A model generated the notes under the pieces. It searched no databases and had not been told where the DNA came from. It saw only the letters and a list, made by a program, of their open reading frames with translations. From Fabrea salina (lineage: Eukaryota > Ciliophora > Heterotrichea > Heterotrichida > Fabreidae): a stretch of DNA of 46,018 bases. The position numbers were made by a program, and so were the translations under genes. Below, in pieces: positions 31,566 through 42,000 of this stretch; the first letter of the stretch is position 1; each line of letters begins with the position of its first letter. Location: assembly GCA_022984795.1 (NCBI GenBank), contig JALIHJ010000087.1, positions 1 to 46,018 of the forward strand. Direction: 5' to 3'.

Positions 31566-33977
31566 TTACAACTTCTGCCCTGAATTTAACCGACTGGGCT
31601 GTCTGAGTGGCAAACTCTGAATGTTGAAACTTGGGTAGCGTGGAAAATCCTCTAGTTTCACTCTGAACTTCAAAGGAGAGTTTCTTTTGAGTGCAGGTAG
31701 TTGGTTCTGCTTCTTCTTGTCGGAGTAGTACTTCTTAGTAACTTCTATAAGTCTCATAGGAGTTACGTAGTTCCTTTTGGCTGAGCTCCAGGTGGTTTTG
31801 GGTTCGGGTTGGCAGGGGTCTTCTTGAAGGGGTTCTTCTTCGTCTTTCAAGGAGTCGAGGGACCTTCTCCTTTGAGAAGTTTTGGTTCTTTCTTGGACAG
31901 TTTTGAACATGTCTGTTTTTTCTTTGGTTTCTGATTTCATTCTGTTGTGGAAGTTCGGCTGCCGAGGCCTAGTGATTCTGCTTATTTGTGAAAGTCTTGA
32001 AGGGGGTTTGGGAGTTCTTCTGCTGGTTTTGGACTCAGAGCGGGGCTGAGGTGGCTTAGTTTCGGACTCAGACTCAGTTCCTGACTCTTCTGAGGAGCTA
32101 CTGCCTTCTGGGCAGACTTCGTTTCTGATATCTCTAATGAGTTGTTTTAGGTTTCTTTTGACAGGTTGTTCTTCGTAGTACTTAACTTCGACTGAGCTTT
32201 CTTCAGGAGTTTTGGCAAAAAGGGGTTTGGGCGAGTTAACTTTGTACTGGGTTTTGGGTTGGACAGCTAGGATGTTTGCAGGTTTAAAGACTTTAGGACT
32301 GCCAATCAAAGAACCAGTTTCCTGGATTTTACTTGTGGTGAGGCTTAAGCTTTTTTTCTTTTTGCCTTTTTTGTTGGATGACTTGAGTTCTTCAATTGAG
32401 TAGTGGTACTCCAGCATAGTTTTAGCTAGGTCTTCGCCCAAAGAAAGCAGGTCTTCTATTGAAAACTCCTTTGTCTGTCTTTTGGAGTCCATGTACCCAA
32501 AGTAAGAAGTTTCCAGAGTGTAAGAGTTAGCTATCCCAAACACCTTTTCCATGACCACTCGTGCACAAGTAGCCTTTGCCTTCTCTATTTTGAAACGCGA
32601 AGAGTAGTACCTGAATATTTCAGTGCGCTCTCCCAGGATCTTAGGAACTAGTCTGGTTTTCACGTACATAGAGTGGTGGATGGGGTAGTAAGGCCCGTAA
32701 ACAAAAGAGCCTTTTCGGCAGAAGTGTCCGTGCATGTCAATAAACATAAACACTCTGTTCTGGATCCCTTCAACTAACTTCTTAACTAGCACCACCTCAG
32801 GCTGCAGCTGGGGGTCTGGTTCTGAGTAGGCTCTGTTTAGGTCTTTGCCGCTGAGGTTGGTCCGCGAGTTGCCTATAATGACTCCGTCAGGGTTGGTCAT
32901 AGGCACTACCTTAAATACGAACTGGGTTCTTAGCTTTTTAGCTAAGTAGTGCTTGCTGCAAATAAACCTAAGGAACCCCTCCATGACCCAAGAGCCTACT
33001 GTTTCGGAAGGGTGGACTCTGCCTATAGCCACTATGTGGAGTTTTTGAGACTCAGGCACTCCAAAGTCTGTAACAGTCACTAAAGGAATGTCCACTAAAC
33101 TCAGGCTTTTGCCCAGAGAAGTGTGTTCGATGTGTGAGGTTTCTGAGTTGTATTGGTCGTTTTTGATGTGGTCCAGTACTTTGGTGAGTCTGGAAAAGGT
33201 GTAAGGAGTGTTGTTGGCTACCCACACCTTGTCCCTTGCTAAAATACTTATAGTAAAGGAAAGCTGGTAGTACTGCTTCTTCGTCTTAAGTAAAGAGTTA
33301 AGTTTGCTCGAAGTAAACTTAACGTTTTCTCCCGAAGACTCCCACCCCCTGCTTCTGCCTGAACGCACTCGGGTTAAGCTGTACACTTTAGGACGCATTC
33401 CGCAGTCATACAAGTTGCTTTCTCTAGAGAAGTTAACTACGTTGCACTTGACCTTTCTGTTGACTTTGCTTCCTTCAATAGCAAAGTAGAACCAGTGCAG
33501 GTGGGCTTTAGTGTTTGAGTCACTGCGTATATAGAGGTCGTACTCATTCGGACTAACCATAACAACCTTGTCCAAGTTGCCGTTTTCAAAGGCACTGTCA
33601 AAAGTAAGGCAGTCAGAAGGAAGGTTTTCAAGCATGCCTTCTTCTCGATCGTAAGCAGCAGGCAGCTGTTTAGACAAAAACTGGTGCATGCTTACCATGG
33701 GACTGTCGAAATCAAAAGGATAAGACCTTTTTGAAAAGTCACAGAGTCTTTTGTGCAGTGAAAACGAGTCTGGAGGCAAGTACCCGTAGTACACTGTAGG
33801 GTTGGGTGCCTTTGAAAAAAAGTCAACTGAAGCAGGGAACTCTAAGTCGAAGTTAAGCGAAATTGGAGAATGTTGTAGGTTTTTGGGACGCCAACCTAAC
33901 AACATGTCTGACTCCAAAGAGTAGTTGCCCTTTGCTATTGGTTTGGGCTCAGACAGGGTTTCTTCTTCCCATGACAT
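31566..33977 (-). CDS. Cytosolic carboxypeptidase (CCP/AGBL, M14), tubulin deglutamylase type
   Basis: In this 803-residue protein, residues ~40-290 form the CCP N-domain. The M14 catalytic domain carries metal ligands in GRVHPSETVGSW (His322, Glu325) and IDMHGH (His416), NPDGVIIGNSRTNLSGKDLNR, and the catalytic Glu489 in YTLETSYFG. This is the layout of AGBL4/AGBL5-like enzymes that trim glutamate side chains or C-terminal residues of tubulin, important for ciliary microtubules. The C-terminal ~280 residues are a disordered Ser/Lys/Arg/Pro-rich extension ending in PALKRNSPLKFRVKLEDFPR, perhaps for microtubule binding. Tandem with the GPCR gene, with a 17-bp gap. Confidence 0.93.
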   Translation of the reverse strand: MSWEEETLSEPKPIAKGNYSLESDMLLGWRPKNLQHSPISLNFDLEFPASVDFFSKAPNPTVYYGYLPPDSFSLHKRLCDFSKRSYPFDFDSPMVSMHQFLSKQLPAAYDREEGMLENLPSDCLTFDSAFENGNLDKVVMVSPNEYDLYIRSDSNTKAHLHWFYFAIEGSKVNRKVKCNVVNFSRESNLYDCGMRPKVYSLTRVRSGRSRGWESSGENVKFTSSKLNSLLKTKKQYYQLSFTISILARDKVWVANNTPYTFSRLTKVLDHIKNDQYNSETSHIEHTSLGKSLSLVDIPLVTVTDFGVPESQKLHIVAIGRVHPSETVGSWVMEGFLRFICSKHYLAKKLRTQFVFKVVPMTNPDGVIIGNSRTNLSGKDLNRAYSEPDPQLQPEVVLVKKLVEGIQNRVFMFIDMHGHFCRKGSFVYGPYYPIHHSMYVKTRLVPKILGERTEIFRYYSSRFKIEKAKATCARVVMEKVFGIANSYTLETSYFGYMDSKRQTKEFSIEDLLSLGEDLAKTMLEYHYSIEELKSSNKKGKKKKSLSLTTSKIQETGSLIGSPKVFKPANILAVQPKTQYKVNSPKPLFAKTPEESSVEVKYYEEQPVKRNLKQLIRDIRNEVCPEGSSSSEESGTESESETKPPQPRSESKTSRRTPKPPSRLSQISRITRPRQPNFHNRMKSETKEKTDMFKTVQERTKTSQRRRSLDSLKDEEEPLQEDPCQPEPKTTWSSAKRNYVTPMRLIEVTKKYYSDKKKQNQLPALKRNSPLKFRVKLEDFPRYPSFNIQSLPLRQPSRLNSGQKL

Positions 33978-34004
33978 TTTTTTAACGTGTGAATTAAACT
34001 AGCA

Positions 34005-35594
34005 TTAAAACTGGGGTCGGGGAGTCAGGCAGATCTCGCAGTCTTGGCGCTCGTTTGGGTTCATAAAGGTGCAGGCTACACAGATCCAGTGGTGAGAAGC
34101 GTCTAAGTTAGCCAGCAAAAGGTCTTCTACAGTTTCGGGTTCTAGTTCCAGAAGCTCAGAGGAGTCTTCAACCTCAGGAAGCCCAGCTTCCATTGACTGC
34201 ATGCACTTTTCAAAGTGGTACCTAACCACTCTGTTGAGTTCGTTGATTGACTCCACTTCGCTGTCGCCCGTAAGGCCTGGTCTGTCTTTAAGGGACTCTA
34301 AAGTGTTGTCAGTGGCTTTGTCCAGTTTTTCCAAGTACTGTTCTAGTTCTCCTTGGATGAACTCAAACAGTCTGAGTTTAGTCACACTGTTCAAAAAGAA
34401 ACCTAAAGGGTAAGAATAACATATTCCAGACCGAGACTCAATAATAGTGTTTACAGCGTTCAGCAAAAAGTTCAAGTAGTTAGGGTCGTCTGTTTTTTTA
34501 ACCTTGAACAGGTCAAGGACTTCTTGTTTTTTCCTCCTAGCAAGTTGGGTGCTGTTCTTGTGCTCCTGGAACCTGGTGAAGTAGTACTCGTACCTTTGCA
34601 GTTTCTTTGCACTCAGTCCTCTTTCCCTTTCTTGTTTTTGGTACTCGCCTTTTTTCTGGTTCTCTTCGAACTTGTTGCACTTGTAAAACCCTCCTGTGGA
34701 GTTCCCGTGTTCACTCCAGGGACCCAAACATAGCCAGCAGAACTCATAAGAACACGTGCAAGTCATGTGCATGCAACCTAGGTTCTTCTGGATAGGCGAG
34801 TTGCAGCTAGGACAGTTTTTGGTGTTTACAACTATCCAGTCCCCCGTTAGGTCTTTTTTCCCAGCATTGTGTTCTTTCCACTTAGCTAACATCTCGCAGT
34901 CAAGTGGTCTGTGTGCTTCGTTAGTGCAGCTGAAGCACCACACGTAGCCACACCTGCACACAATGTCCCGAGAACATCCTTCAGGGTAATTAGCTGCGTA
35001 CTGGCAGTCTGGACCAGGGCACCACTTAATCGAAGGGTTGAACTCGACATAAGACTTAACTACAAACTCCTTGAACCGGGAGTGGTCTTTTCTGTTAACT
35101 AGTTCTTTATAAAAGTCGTCTGGAACTATAAGCTCGCAGTCCACCATAGGGCACTTTGAAAACACACAACTGACTCCTTTTTTGATTTCTTCAGTTAAGT
35201 AAGCACTGTAGCAGTTCTTACAAAACATGTGTCCACAGTCAAGCCACTTCATGTCCCAGTTAACACACTGAGTGTAGCACAACATGCAAAACTCCAAGTG
35301 GTTATTTGTTTTTGGTGTTTCGTTTAGCGAAACGTACTTAGTGAAGAACCCGTCAGTAATGGCTTCAGAAGCCTTTTGAATATCCCACAAGTACCTTCGC
35401 AAAAGGCTTTTGGCCTGACCCGGGGTGAACCCGAATGAGTCACATATGATGGACTTCGCACGTTCTTGACAGTGTTCAATTTCTTGTGCACTCATTATAG
35501 TGTAGCTAACGCTTGAGTGCTGGCGCGTGTTCAAAGTTGGCATTTCTTCATCAGAAGAGGGTTCGTACCCCCATTCTTCGGAATCTGAAGACAT
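34005..35594 (-). CDS. Ariadne-type RBR E3 ubiquitin ligase with C-terminal RanBP2 finger
   Basis: The 529-residue product starts at MSSDSEEWGYEPS. It begins with an acidic N-terminus, a UBA-like region (ARSIICDSFGFTPGQAKSLLRR), RING1 (CMLCYTQCVNWDMKWLDCGH), an IBR with CPGPDCQYAANYPEG, and RING2 (CPSCNSPIQKNLGCMHMTC). The Cys in GCMHM matches the active-site Cys of ARIH1. A helical Ariadne domain follows. The last ~30 residues form an extra zinc finger, WICVACTFMNPNERQDCEIC, of RanBP2/NZF type, which often binds ubiquitin. Human ARIH1/2 lack this finger. The upstream helicase gene ends 7 bp before its start. Confidence 0.93.
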   Translation of the reverse strand: MSSDSEEWGYEPSSDEEMPTLNTRQHSSVSYTIMSAQEIEHCQERAKSIICDSFGFTPGQAKSLLRRYLWDIQKASEAITDGFFTKYVSLNETPKTNNHLEFCMLCYTQCVNWDMKWLDCGHMFCKNCYSAYLTEEIKKGVSCVFSKCPMVDCELIVPDDFYKELVNRKDHSRFKEFVVKSYVEFNPSIKWCPGPDCQYAANYPEGCSRDIVCRCGYVWCFSCTNEAHRPLDCEMLAKWKEHNAGKKDLTGDWIVVNTKNCPSCNSPIQKNLGCMHMTCTCSYEFCWLCLGPWSEHGNSTGGFYKCNKFEENQKKGEYQKQERERGLSAKKLQRYEYYFTRFQEHKNSTQLARRKKQEVLDLFKVKKTDDPNYLNFLLNAVNTIIESRSGICYSYPLGFFLNSVTKLRLFEFIQGELEQYLEKLDKATDNTLESLKDRPGLTGDSEVESINELNRVVRYHFEKCMQSMEAGLPEVEDSSELLELEPETVEDLLLANLDASHHWICVACTFMNPNERQDCEICLTPRPQF

Positions 35595-35601
35595 TTTTAA
35601 G

Positions 35602-37773
35602 TTATTGTTTTCTAAGGAAAGGAAAGCAACTAGAAGGATTCTCCAGTAAGGCACCGCAGTCTCTGCAGTGGTCAATTAGTTTCTTCCAAGTAGAGTCTCT
35701 TTCTAAGTACCTGTCGTTTCCTACTAGCACTAACCCGTACTTAGCTCTGGTTAAGGCTACGTTAAGTCTGTTTCTGCTTTTAAGGAACCCAATAGAGTTC
35801 AGAGGGTATGACCTTACACAGGAAAATACAATAAAGTCTTTTTCTCTTCCTTGGAATGCGTCTACTGAGTTAACTTCAATTTCTTTAGTTTGGTTTTTCT
35901 GTTTAACATAGCTACCTAGGTGTTTCTGGATTTTGGTATTTTGTGCAGAGTAAGGAGATATTACACCTACTTGGTTTCCTTTTATTCCTTTATTCAACAA
36001 GGACTGAATAAACTTGCTGACCACATGGATTTCTTTGTTGTTTATAAACGAAGTTCCTTCTGTCAAAGCTCCGCCATTTACTCTTATGAAAGCAATAGGC
36101 CCTTCTGGGCTTGGCCAATTCACCCCTGGGATTTTGTAGTGCCTTTCCTTTTCACTCACTCCAGAAAGTAACTTTCCGTTGTAGAACTCAAGACTCGGGA
36201 AAAGACATATTTGGGGGTGCATTCTGTACTGCTCGTTGAGAGTTGTAATTCTATTGCCTAGTTCAACTAGTCTCTGGAAAAGTGACTTTTCCAGTTTCTT
36301 TGCTGCTGGATTCTTGACTACTGGACCTAGTTGTTTATGGTCGCCGATGATAACTACTTGTTGGGCGCCTTTCATCAGTGGTAGTAAAGTGCATGGTTCT
36401 GTTGCTTGGGAAGCTTCATCCAGAATTACTCTTGTGAACTTGAAATTTTGTAGTCTGTGGTCAAAAGAAGCTGAGAAAGTGCAGCACACCACTTGGACAC
36501 GCCGAAGGGTATTTTGCTCAGCTTGTGCTTTTAACTTAAGGAACTCTTTTTCCTCGTCTGGTTTGAGTTGGCCACTATCATACATCTTCAAGCAGTTTTT
36601 AAAGGATCGACTGCTTACAGACGCGTATTGGTGAGACAGGTTGTTTAAGTACAGGTGCGAAGCAGAGGATTTTTGGTTTTGTTTGGTGAAAGAAACTAGC
36701 CTTACCACTGTTACTTTTTCTTGAAGTTTAACAGCAATATGGTCTGCTGCAGTGTTTGAAGGGGCTGAGATCAAGATTTGTTGGCCAGGGAAGAACAAGT
36801 TTGCCATCCCTGAAGCTATAAGTGCAATTGTGGTGCTTTTTCCGGTTCCAGGAGGTCCTTGAATTAGAGTGAACTTCTTGGTAATTGCTTCTCTTATAGC
36901 TTCTTTCTGGCGACTGTTGGACTGCAAGTTGAGTATCCAGTTGTTTACTCTCTTTTTAAGCCTAAAGTCAGTTATGTAGATTTCGTTCTGTGTTGTTTTG
37001 CCTAGTATTTTATTCTTAATGAATGTGTCTAACTGCTCGAACTTAGAAATCCCTTTTAACTCCCTTGAAAAACTAGTTTTGTTGAACAAAAAGCTGACTT
37101 GATATTCTCCTTGTAAAATTAAGTTTTTTGGGTGTTTTAGAACCTTTACTTCTAGAGTGTTTTCTTTTGGTAGAGAAATTGCTTTAGCTTCTAGTTTGAG
37201 TTTGCCTTGCTTTATTGATAATCTCATGAGTAAGTCCACTTCCCTTGCTAAGTTATTGAATGCTAAAGTGTATTTTTGGGAAACTCCACAGAAGTGTATT
37301 TGGGCTGTGTAGTTTGAGACTTGTTGGTGGTCTTGTAATTGGTAGCTTAGTTCTATTTCAACTAGGTTTTTGATTTTCTGGCAGTACTTTTCTTCATCAT
37401 CGCTTTTGGGGGGTTCGTGTGTGGCTTCTTGGTTTGTAGAGTGTGGAGTTTGCCCAGCAAAGTTAGGCTTTTGAGTTCCATAGACTCTAGAAAGTGGTTG
37501 AATCGATTCCTTAGGCTTTGGAAGAGTGCATGGTGGATCAAACTGCTGAGTTAGTTCTCTAGGCTTTGGAAGAGTGTATGGTGGATCAAACTGCTGAGTT
37601 AGTTCTCTAGGCTTTGGAAGAGTGTATGGCAAACTAGACTGAGTCCCATAAACTCTAGAAAGCGGCTGAATCGATTCATTAGGCCTTGTAAAATAGACTG
37701 GTAAATTAGGCCGTTGAATCATTCCTCTGGGCCTTTTCTCTTCAGGATATTCACTAGAGCAACATAGCCCCAT
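35602..37773 (-). CDS. UPF1/SEN1-like SF1 helicase with N-terminal acylation signal
   Basis: This 723-residue superfamily-1 RNA/DNA helicase has motif I GPPGTGKST (306-314), motif Ia ISAPSNTAADHIAVKL, motif II DEASQATEP and motif III GDHKQLGPVV. Motif IV/V regions read EQYRMHP and VNSVDAFQGREKDFIV, and motif VI NVALTRAKYGL. These fit the UPF1/SEN1/IGHMBP2 group. Unusually, the N-terminus is MGLCCSSEYP, a strong myristoylation-plus-palmitoylation pattern. Residues ~30-101 hold tandem repeats (YTLPKPRELTQQFDPP twice, flanked by ESIQPLSRVYGTQ copies). UPF1's CH domain is absent. The start is 7 bp from the divergent SET-domain gene. Confidence 0.9.
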   Translation of the reverse strand: MGLCCSSEYPEEKRPRGMIQRPNLPVYFTRPNESIQPLSRVYGTQSSLPYTLPKPRELTQQFDPPYTLPKPRELTQQFDPPCTLPKPKESIQPLSRVYGTQKPNFAGQTPHSTNQEATHEPPKSDDEEKYCQKIKNLVEIELSYQLQDHQQVSNYTAQIHFCGVSQKYTLAFNNLAREVDLLMRLSIKQGKLKLEAKAISLPKENTLEVKVLKHPKNLILQGEYQVSFLFNKTSFSRELKGISKFEQLDTFIKNKILGKTTQNEIYITDFRLKKRVNNWILNLQSNSRQKEAIREAITKKFTLIQGPPGTGKSTTIALIASGMANLFFPGQQILISAPSNTAADHIAVKLQEKVTVVRLVSFTKQNQKSSASHLYLNNLSHQYASVSSRSFKNCLKMYDSGQLKPDEEKEFLKLKAQAEQNTLRRVQVVCCTFSASFDHRLQNFKFTRVILDEASQATEPCTLLPLMKGAQQVVIIGDHKQLGPVVKNPAAKKLEKSLFQRLVELGNRITTLNEQYRMHPQICLFPSLEFYNGKLLSGVSEKERHYKIPGVNWPSPEGPIAFIRVNGGALTEGTSFINNKEIHVVSKFIQSLLNKGIKGNQVGVISPYSAQNTKIQKHLGSYVKQKNQTKEIEVNSVDAFQGREKDFIVFSCVRSYPLNSIGFLKSRNRLNVALTRAKYGLVLVGNDRYLERDSTWKKLIDHCRDCGALLENPSSCFPFLRKQ
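37490..37629 (-). repeat. 48-bp in-frame tandem repeat in helicase N-terminus
   Basis: Two nearly identical 48-bp units (residues 49-64 and 65-80) plus a partial third encode YTLPKPRELTQQFDPP. The high nucleotide identity suggests recent expansion. Confidence 0.8.
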
Positions 37774-37783
37774 AAATTAAATG
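37771..37783. promoter_or_regulatory. 7-bp divergent ATG-ATG junction
   Basis: Helicase (minus) and SET-domain (plus) start codons flank AAATTAA (37774-37780), a TATA-poor version of the start-proximal AT motif. Confidence 0.55.
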
Positions 37784-39077
37784 ATTTTTCTGCTTTTTTT
37801 AGGAGTACTTTCAGCTATTCCTGATACTTTTGACCAACAACAGAAACAAGCAGTCCTCAGTAACCTAGTTAAAGGCTACAGAAACGCTAAAGTAGAGTAC
37901 TTCGGAGAGCACAAAGGACACGGAATAGTTGCAACGCAAGACATAAATGTAGGAGAGGTAATTGTGGCAGACAACTCCACTGTAAGACACGTGAGCTTTG
38001 AACAGTACGAGTGGAGTCCTTACTTCGAAGGAGTCTACGACAAAGTCAAAGTAGTTGGAAGGCTTCTTTACGAAAGACTTGTTAACTACAAAGAAGCCCA
38101 TTCAACATTGGGCTCACAGCACCTGGCAAGTGCCTATTATCTACAACTGGACCCAGTCTGAAATCAACTACTTAGACAGTCTGTTCAACATCAAGCACAG
38201 ACTGTTCTCTCCTATTAGTTACGAAAAGGGCAGAGACCTTTACTTCCAGCTGCATAACTCAAATTCCTAACATCAGGGTAGTTTGTCCTTTGTGCTTAAC
38301 GGAAGAAGCCTGGATTTGGGGACTTGGAACTGTACTTTCACGCACTTTCAGCACCACCAAGGCCACCTGGAAGTACATGCGAGGAATCAAGCCCAAAGAG
38401 GGGATGATGACATTCAGGAAGCACTTTCCTCCTGCACTTGAGTTACTCAACCACATGCCCAGGCCCAAGACTCCCAACCCCAATGTGGGCTTGGGGTTCT
38501 CCTTCGGGCTACGCTGTGATGCGTGCAGACAGACACTTTGCCAAAGGGGATGAAATCTACTGGAAGTACAACTTCTTCGACAACATTGAGTTACTGACTT
38601 ACTACGGGTTTGTGATTGACCACAACATCGACGACAGAGTTTACGTTTACGAGGAAGCTAATGGGCCATGCCAGAGAACATTTCTAAGTACACTATTGAA
38701 AGGAAAGTACTGCCTTCGGACTAAACCTGTACAAGATTAACCAAGTGCTGCTCAAGTACATCATTCTTCTGATAGACGGCAGAGAAGTCACTGGAGACAT
38801 TGACTTAGAGAACTTCGAACTCATGAATCACAGCTTAAGAGAAGTACTAGCTAAAGCTTTGCTTAGGTACAGAAAACTCAACATCTACAACTCAATCAGC
38901 AGATGCAAAAGAAACTACTTCTCAGCTGTGAAACAAGTTAGAAAGAAAGCCCTGAGTGAAAAGCAGAAACTAGCTGACAGGTTCTGCCTTTCAACTTACT
39001 GGAGTTTTTTTCAGCACTTAGAAGTAGTTGACTTGTCTCTAATTGAAGTTCTTTCAAAAACTCTAGAATTAAGATAA
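37781..39077 (+). CDS. SETD-type SET-domain protein with signal peptide, four frame slips
   Basis: The coding sense is clear but spread over successive frames: 37781-~38110, ~38110-38250, ~38250-38500, ~38500-38715 and ~38715-39077. Each change is equivalent to one extra base, and no 15- or 16-nt GT-AG intron fits. The protein has the split SET domain plus Rubisco-LSMT substrate-binding layout of SETD3/SETD4 relatives: EHKGHGIVATQDINVGEVI, WTQSEINYLDSL, EEAWIWGLGTVLSRTFS, LELLNHMPRPKT, GYAVMRADRHFAKGDEIYW with NIELLTYYGFV, then a helical C-terminal domain. The N-terminus MIFLLFLGVLSAIPDTF looks like a signal peptide, which would be exceptional for this family. Consensus insertions or recent decay are both possible. 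Confidence 0.68.
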
Positions 39078-39084
39078 GAAGTGG

Positions 39085-42000
39085 TTAGTTAAGGATAAGA
39101 GCAAACACCAGTGAGATGATTGCAGTTACTTGGTAAGCTGAGTCGTCAGTTCCATCGCCACCGTCGCCACCAGTTGAACCAGAAGCAGTTATTTGAACCT
39201 TGGGGAGTCCGTCAGTTCCTACAGTCTGGCAACTGGGGTTAGTAAGACTTTCGTCACAAGCAGTGAAGTAACAGTGATAAGTGTTTCCGGCTGTCAAACC
39301 ATCAACGGTTACTGTGCCTGAAGTTGCTGAAGTTGCCTGGGCACTTCCACTTGGGACGGCGTTGTTTTCAGCATCCAAACCAGAGTTTATGATCAACAGT
39401 GATTTCTGAGTTTTCTGATGAAGCACAAGCCCAAACGTACACATAACCATCATTGGCTGTAGTAGAAACTGAATTCAGCAGTTGAGCTGTCCACAGAAGA
39501 CTGTGCGGAAGCTGTGAAGGAGTTTCCGGTTCCACTTGAGATGGCGGCGTTGAGAGAAAGATCTAGGTGTCTTCAAACAGACATGAGTCCTGCACTAACG
39601 AAGTCTCGTTCTTTACTGCGGCTTCGTTGCTAGTAACTTTAGCCACGAAAGTATGGGTTCTACACTGGCGCTGAAGGGATCGTAAGGGAGGTGTCGTAGT
39701 TGAAAGTGCTGGTGTAAGTGGTTTGGAGTCTTCTTGTGCTACCAGCAGTAGCACCGTTTTCATTGGTTTCTAATGAGCCCTTCTGGTAGAGCCATTTAGG
39801 GTTGACTCCCATGTACTTGGCCAAAACTTCAGTAGTGGTTGCAGAGTTTTCTTCCGGTCAACTCATTAGACTTGGTGATCTCCACAGTGACTCTTTGGGG
39901 AGTCGGTGGGCTGTCGGTGGTGAAGTCGGTAATTGGCCATTTACCAATGCGGTAGTATCAATCAATCCGTTTGAAGCAAAGGCGTAAACACTGTATTCTT
40001 GTCCTGGGAGGAGTTTTTCGAAGCCTTGAGATACAGACTCGGATGAGTAAACTACTTGGGCTCCTACGTACTCTTTAGGCAGGTGCTCAGATTCCCCTCC
40101 TCTTGTTGAAGTCAAGGTAGTCGTTGTCTCCTTTTCTGGGTCTGGGTCGGTTTCGTAGTTTTGGTACTCTTCTTGGAGTTGCATTTCAACGTTAGTTCCT
40201 TGGTCACCATCAACAGGCACTAAGCTCTTGACCTTGTTGACTAGTTCGTCGTAGGTGAGTTCTTTTCTTCCTTTGCAAGCCAAGTAGTAGTACACCACAG
40301 CGCCAGCGTCGTTAGTTCAGGATACCTCCCGAAAGTAGCAGATCCGGTGTTTCTTCCTTTACTTGAACAGTCACAGTAACCACAGGGGTTGAAGGTGATG
40401 CTGGTGCGCTTCTTGAATAGTGATGGTCTGTTTGGCGGGAGCTTCAAAGGCAGCACTGTCAGTTCCACTGAGGAAAGTAATCTCAGCAGTTGATGAGTTA
40501 GATGGGAAGTTGCTTGAAACAGTCATGAGAAGTAAGAAACGTGCTGTCAGGTCCGAAAGTCAAACTTTCAGGGTTAACGGTCACATCTTCGCTGGAAGAA
40601 GTAATGGCAACGCTGATGTCGGTAGCAGGTGCAGCAGGAGCTTGAACCTTAATAGGTACAGACTACTTGCCTATATGGAAAGTAGTAGGAGTAGTCACAG
40701 TAATCTTGTTGGGGGTTCCAGGGCACACGTTCACTAGAGTTCTTGTAAGACGCTTATACTTATCGTCATTGACTCCAGCTTGCTTCTCCTGTTCTTCAAT
40801 AGACCAGTTGATGTAGTACATTTCAACGAACCCTGAAGGGAGCGGCAATGTTGTAATTGATAGATTTTGTCCTTGGTAAAGAGTGAAGTCGTTGAAGCTT
40901 GAGGTAACTTGAGGTCTCCTCCTTCAGCCTTGTACTTGAGTTTCTTGGCTTCCAGCCACTGAGTGTCAACGCTCAATGGAGTGTCTTCAGATTACAGGTT
41001 CGATTTGAACATCAATTCCTCCAGTCTTAGTTTTAGGATCGTAGGTTCCTGATTGGGCTCCTTCTCAGCGTTTTTGAAGCCGAAGTAAGCTGTCGGGACA
41101 CTGCTGCTTTGGTAAGTGTTGTTACTTGAAGTGCAAGTGTCCTCAATCATGATGCTGATGTCCGCTTAGTCCACAAATCATAACTTCCCGAAAGTAGAAG
41201 TTTGGTGATGTCTAACTCTTGGAGATCAAAAGTAGTACTAGGAGACCTAGTGTATCCCCAAGAAGGAAAGAGGGGTACTCCTTCAATGTCGATCTTCAGC
41301 CATTTTCCGTTGCCAAAGTATGAGCAACAGTTCTTGAGTGATAGAGGTTTCCAGAGACTATGCATTCAGAGTCTGTTGAGAGTGGTTCCCATTGCTGTTG
41401 GTAACGTCGTAGTAGCTCATGCTGCAAGTTGCAGTTCCTGTGAGTCCATCTAGTTGGAGTTCGAATGGAGCAGGAAGGTGGACGTTCAAAATGTCAGTTG
41501 TAGCAAGATCAGCAGTAATGATGAACTCAACAGTCAATGTAGCCTGTTTTCCAAGTTTTGTACTTGGGGAGACTTCTTTGATGTTGATCATTTCCAAGTG
41601 AAGTAAGTGTAACCTTTCCTAAGTCAGTGCTTGACATGGTGTATTTTCCTTCACTGTCTTGGACGTACATTGAGAATCCTGAGATCTCACTTGCAGTTGA
41701 AGGATTATGACATCCATAACTTCCAAGTTAGCAGCAGTGGTTCCAGATAATTGAAGGAGGCTTGACAATCACGTTCCAGTGGTCAGCACTGCATTCTGCG
41801 TCAGCACCGTCTATTTTGCATTTAGGGTTTCTTTGGTCGTCCTCCACAGTTGTTGTTCTTTGAAACAGAACCAACGTAGGGTCAAATGAGTGAGGGAATT
41901 GCAAGTAGAATTTCGTCAGTAGTAGCAGTGCCTCTGAAGGAGTAAGGTGAATTTGTAGGTTGAGAGTTGGCCTACTGTAGTAACATCAGCAGACATAGTG

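Noticed and set aside
38100-38740. Programmed +1 ribosomal frameshifting in the SET gene
   Set aside because: Two shifts could be placed at stop codons, but the one before GYAVMRADRHF must occur well upstream of the stop in its frame, and there is no common shift motif.
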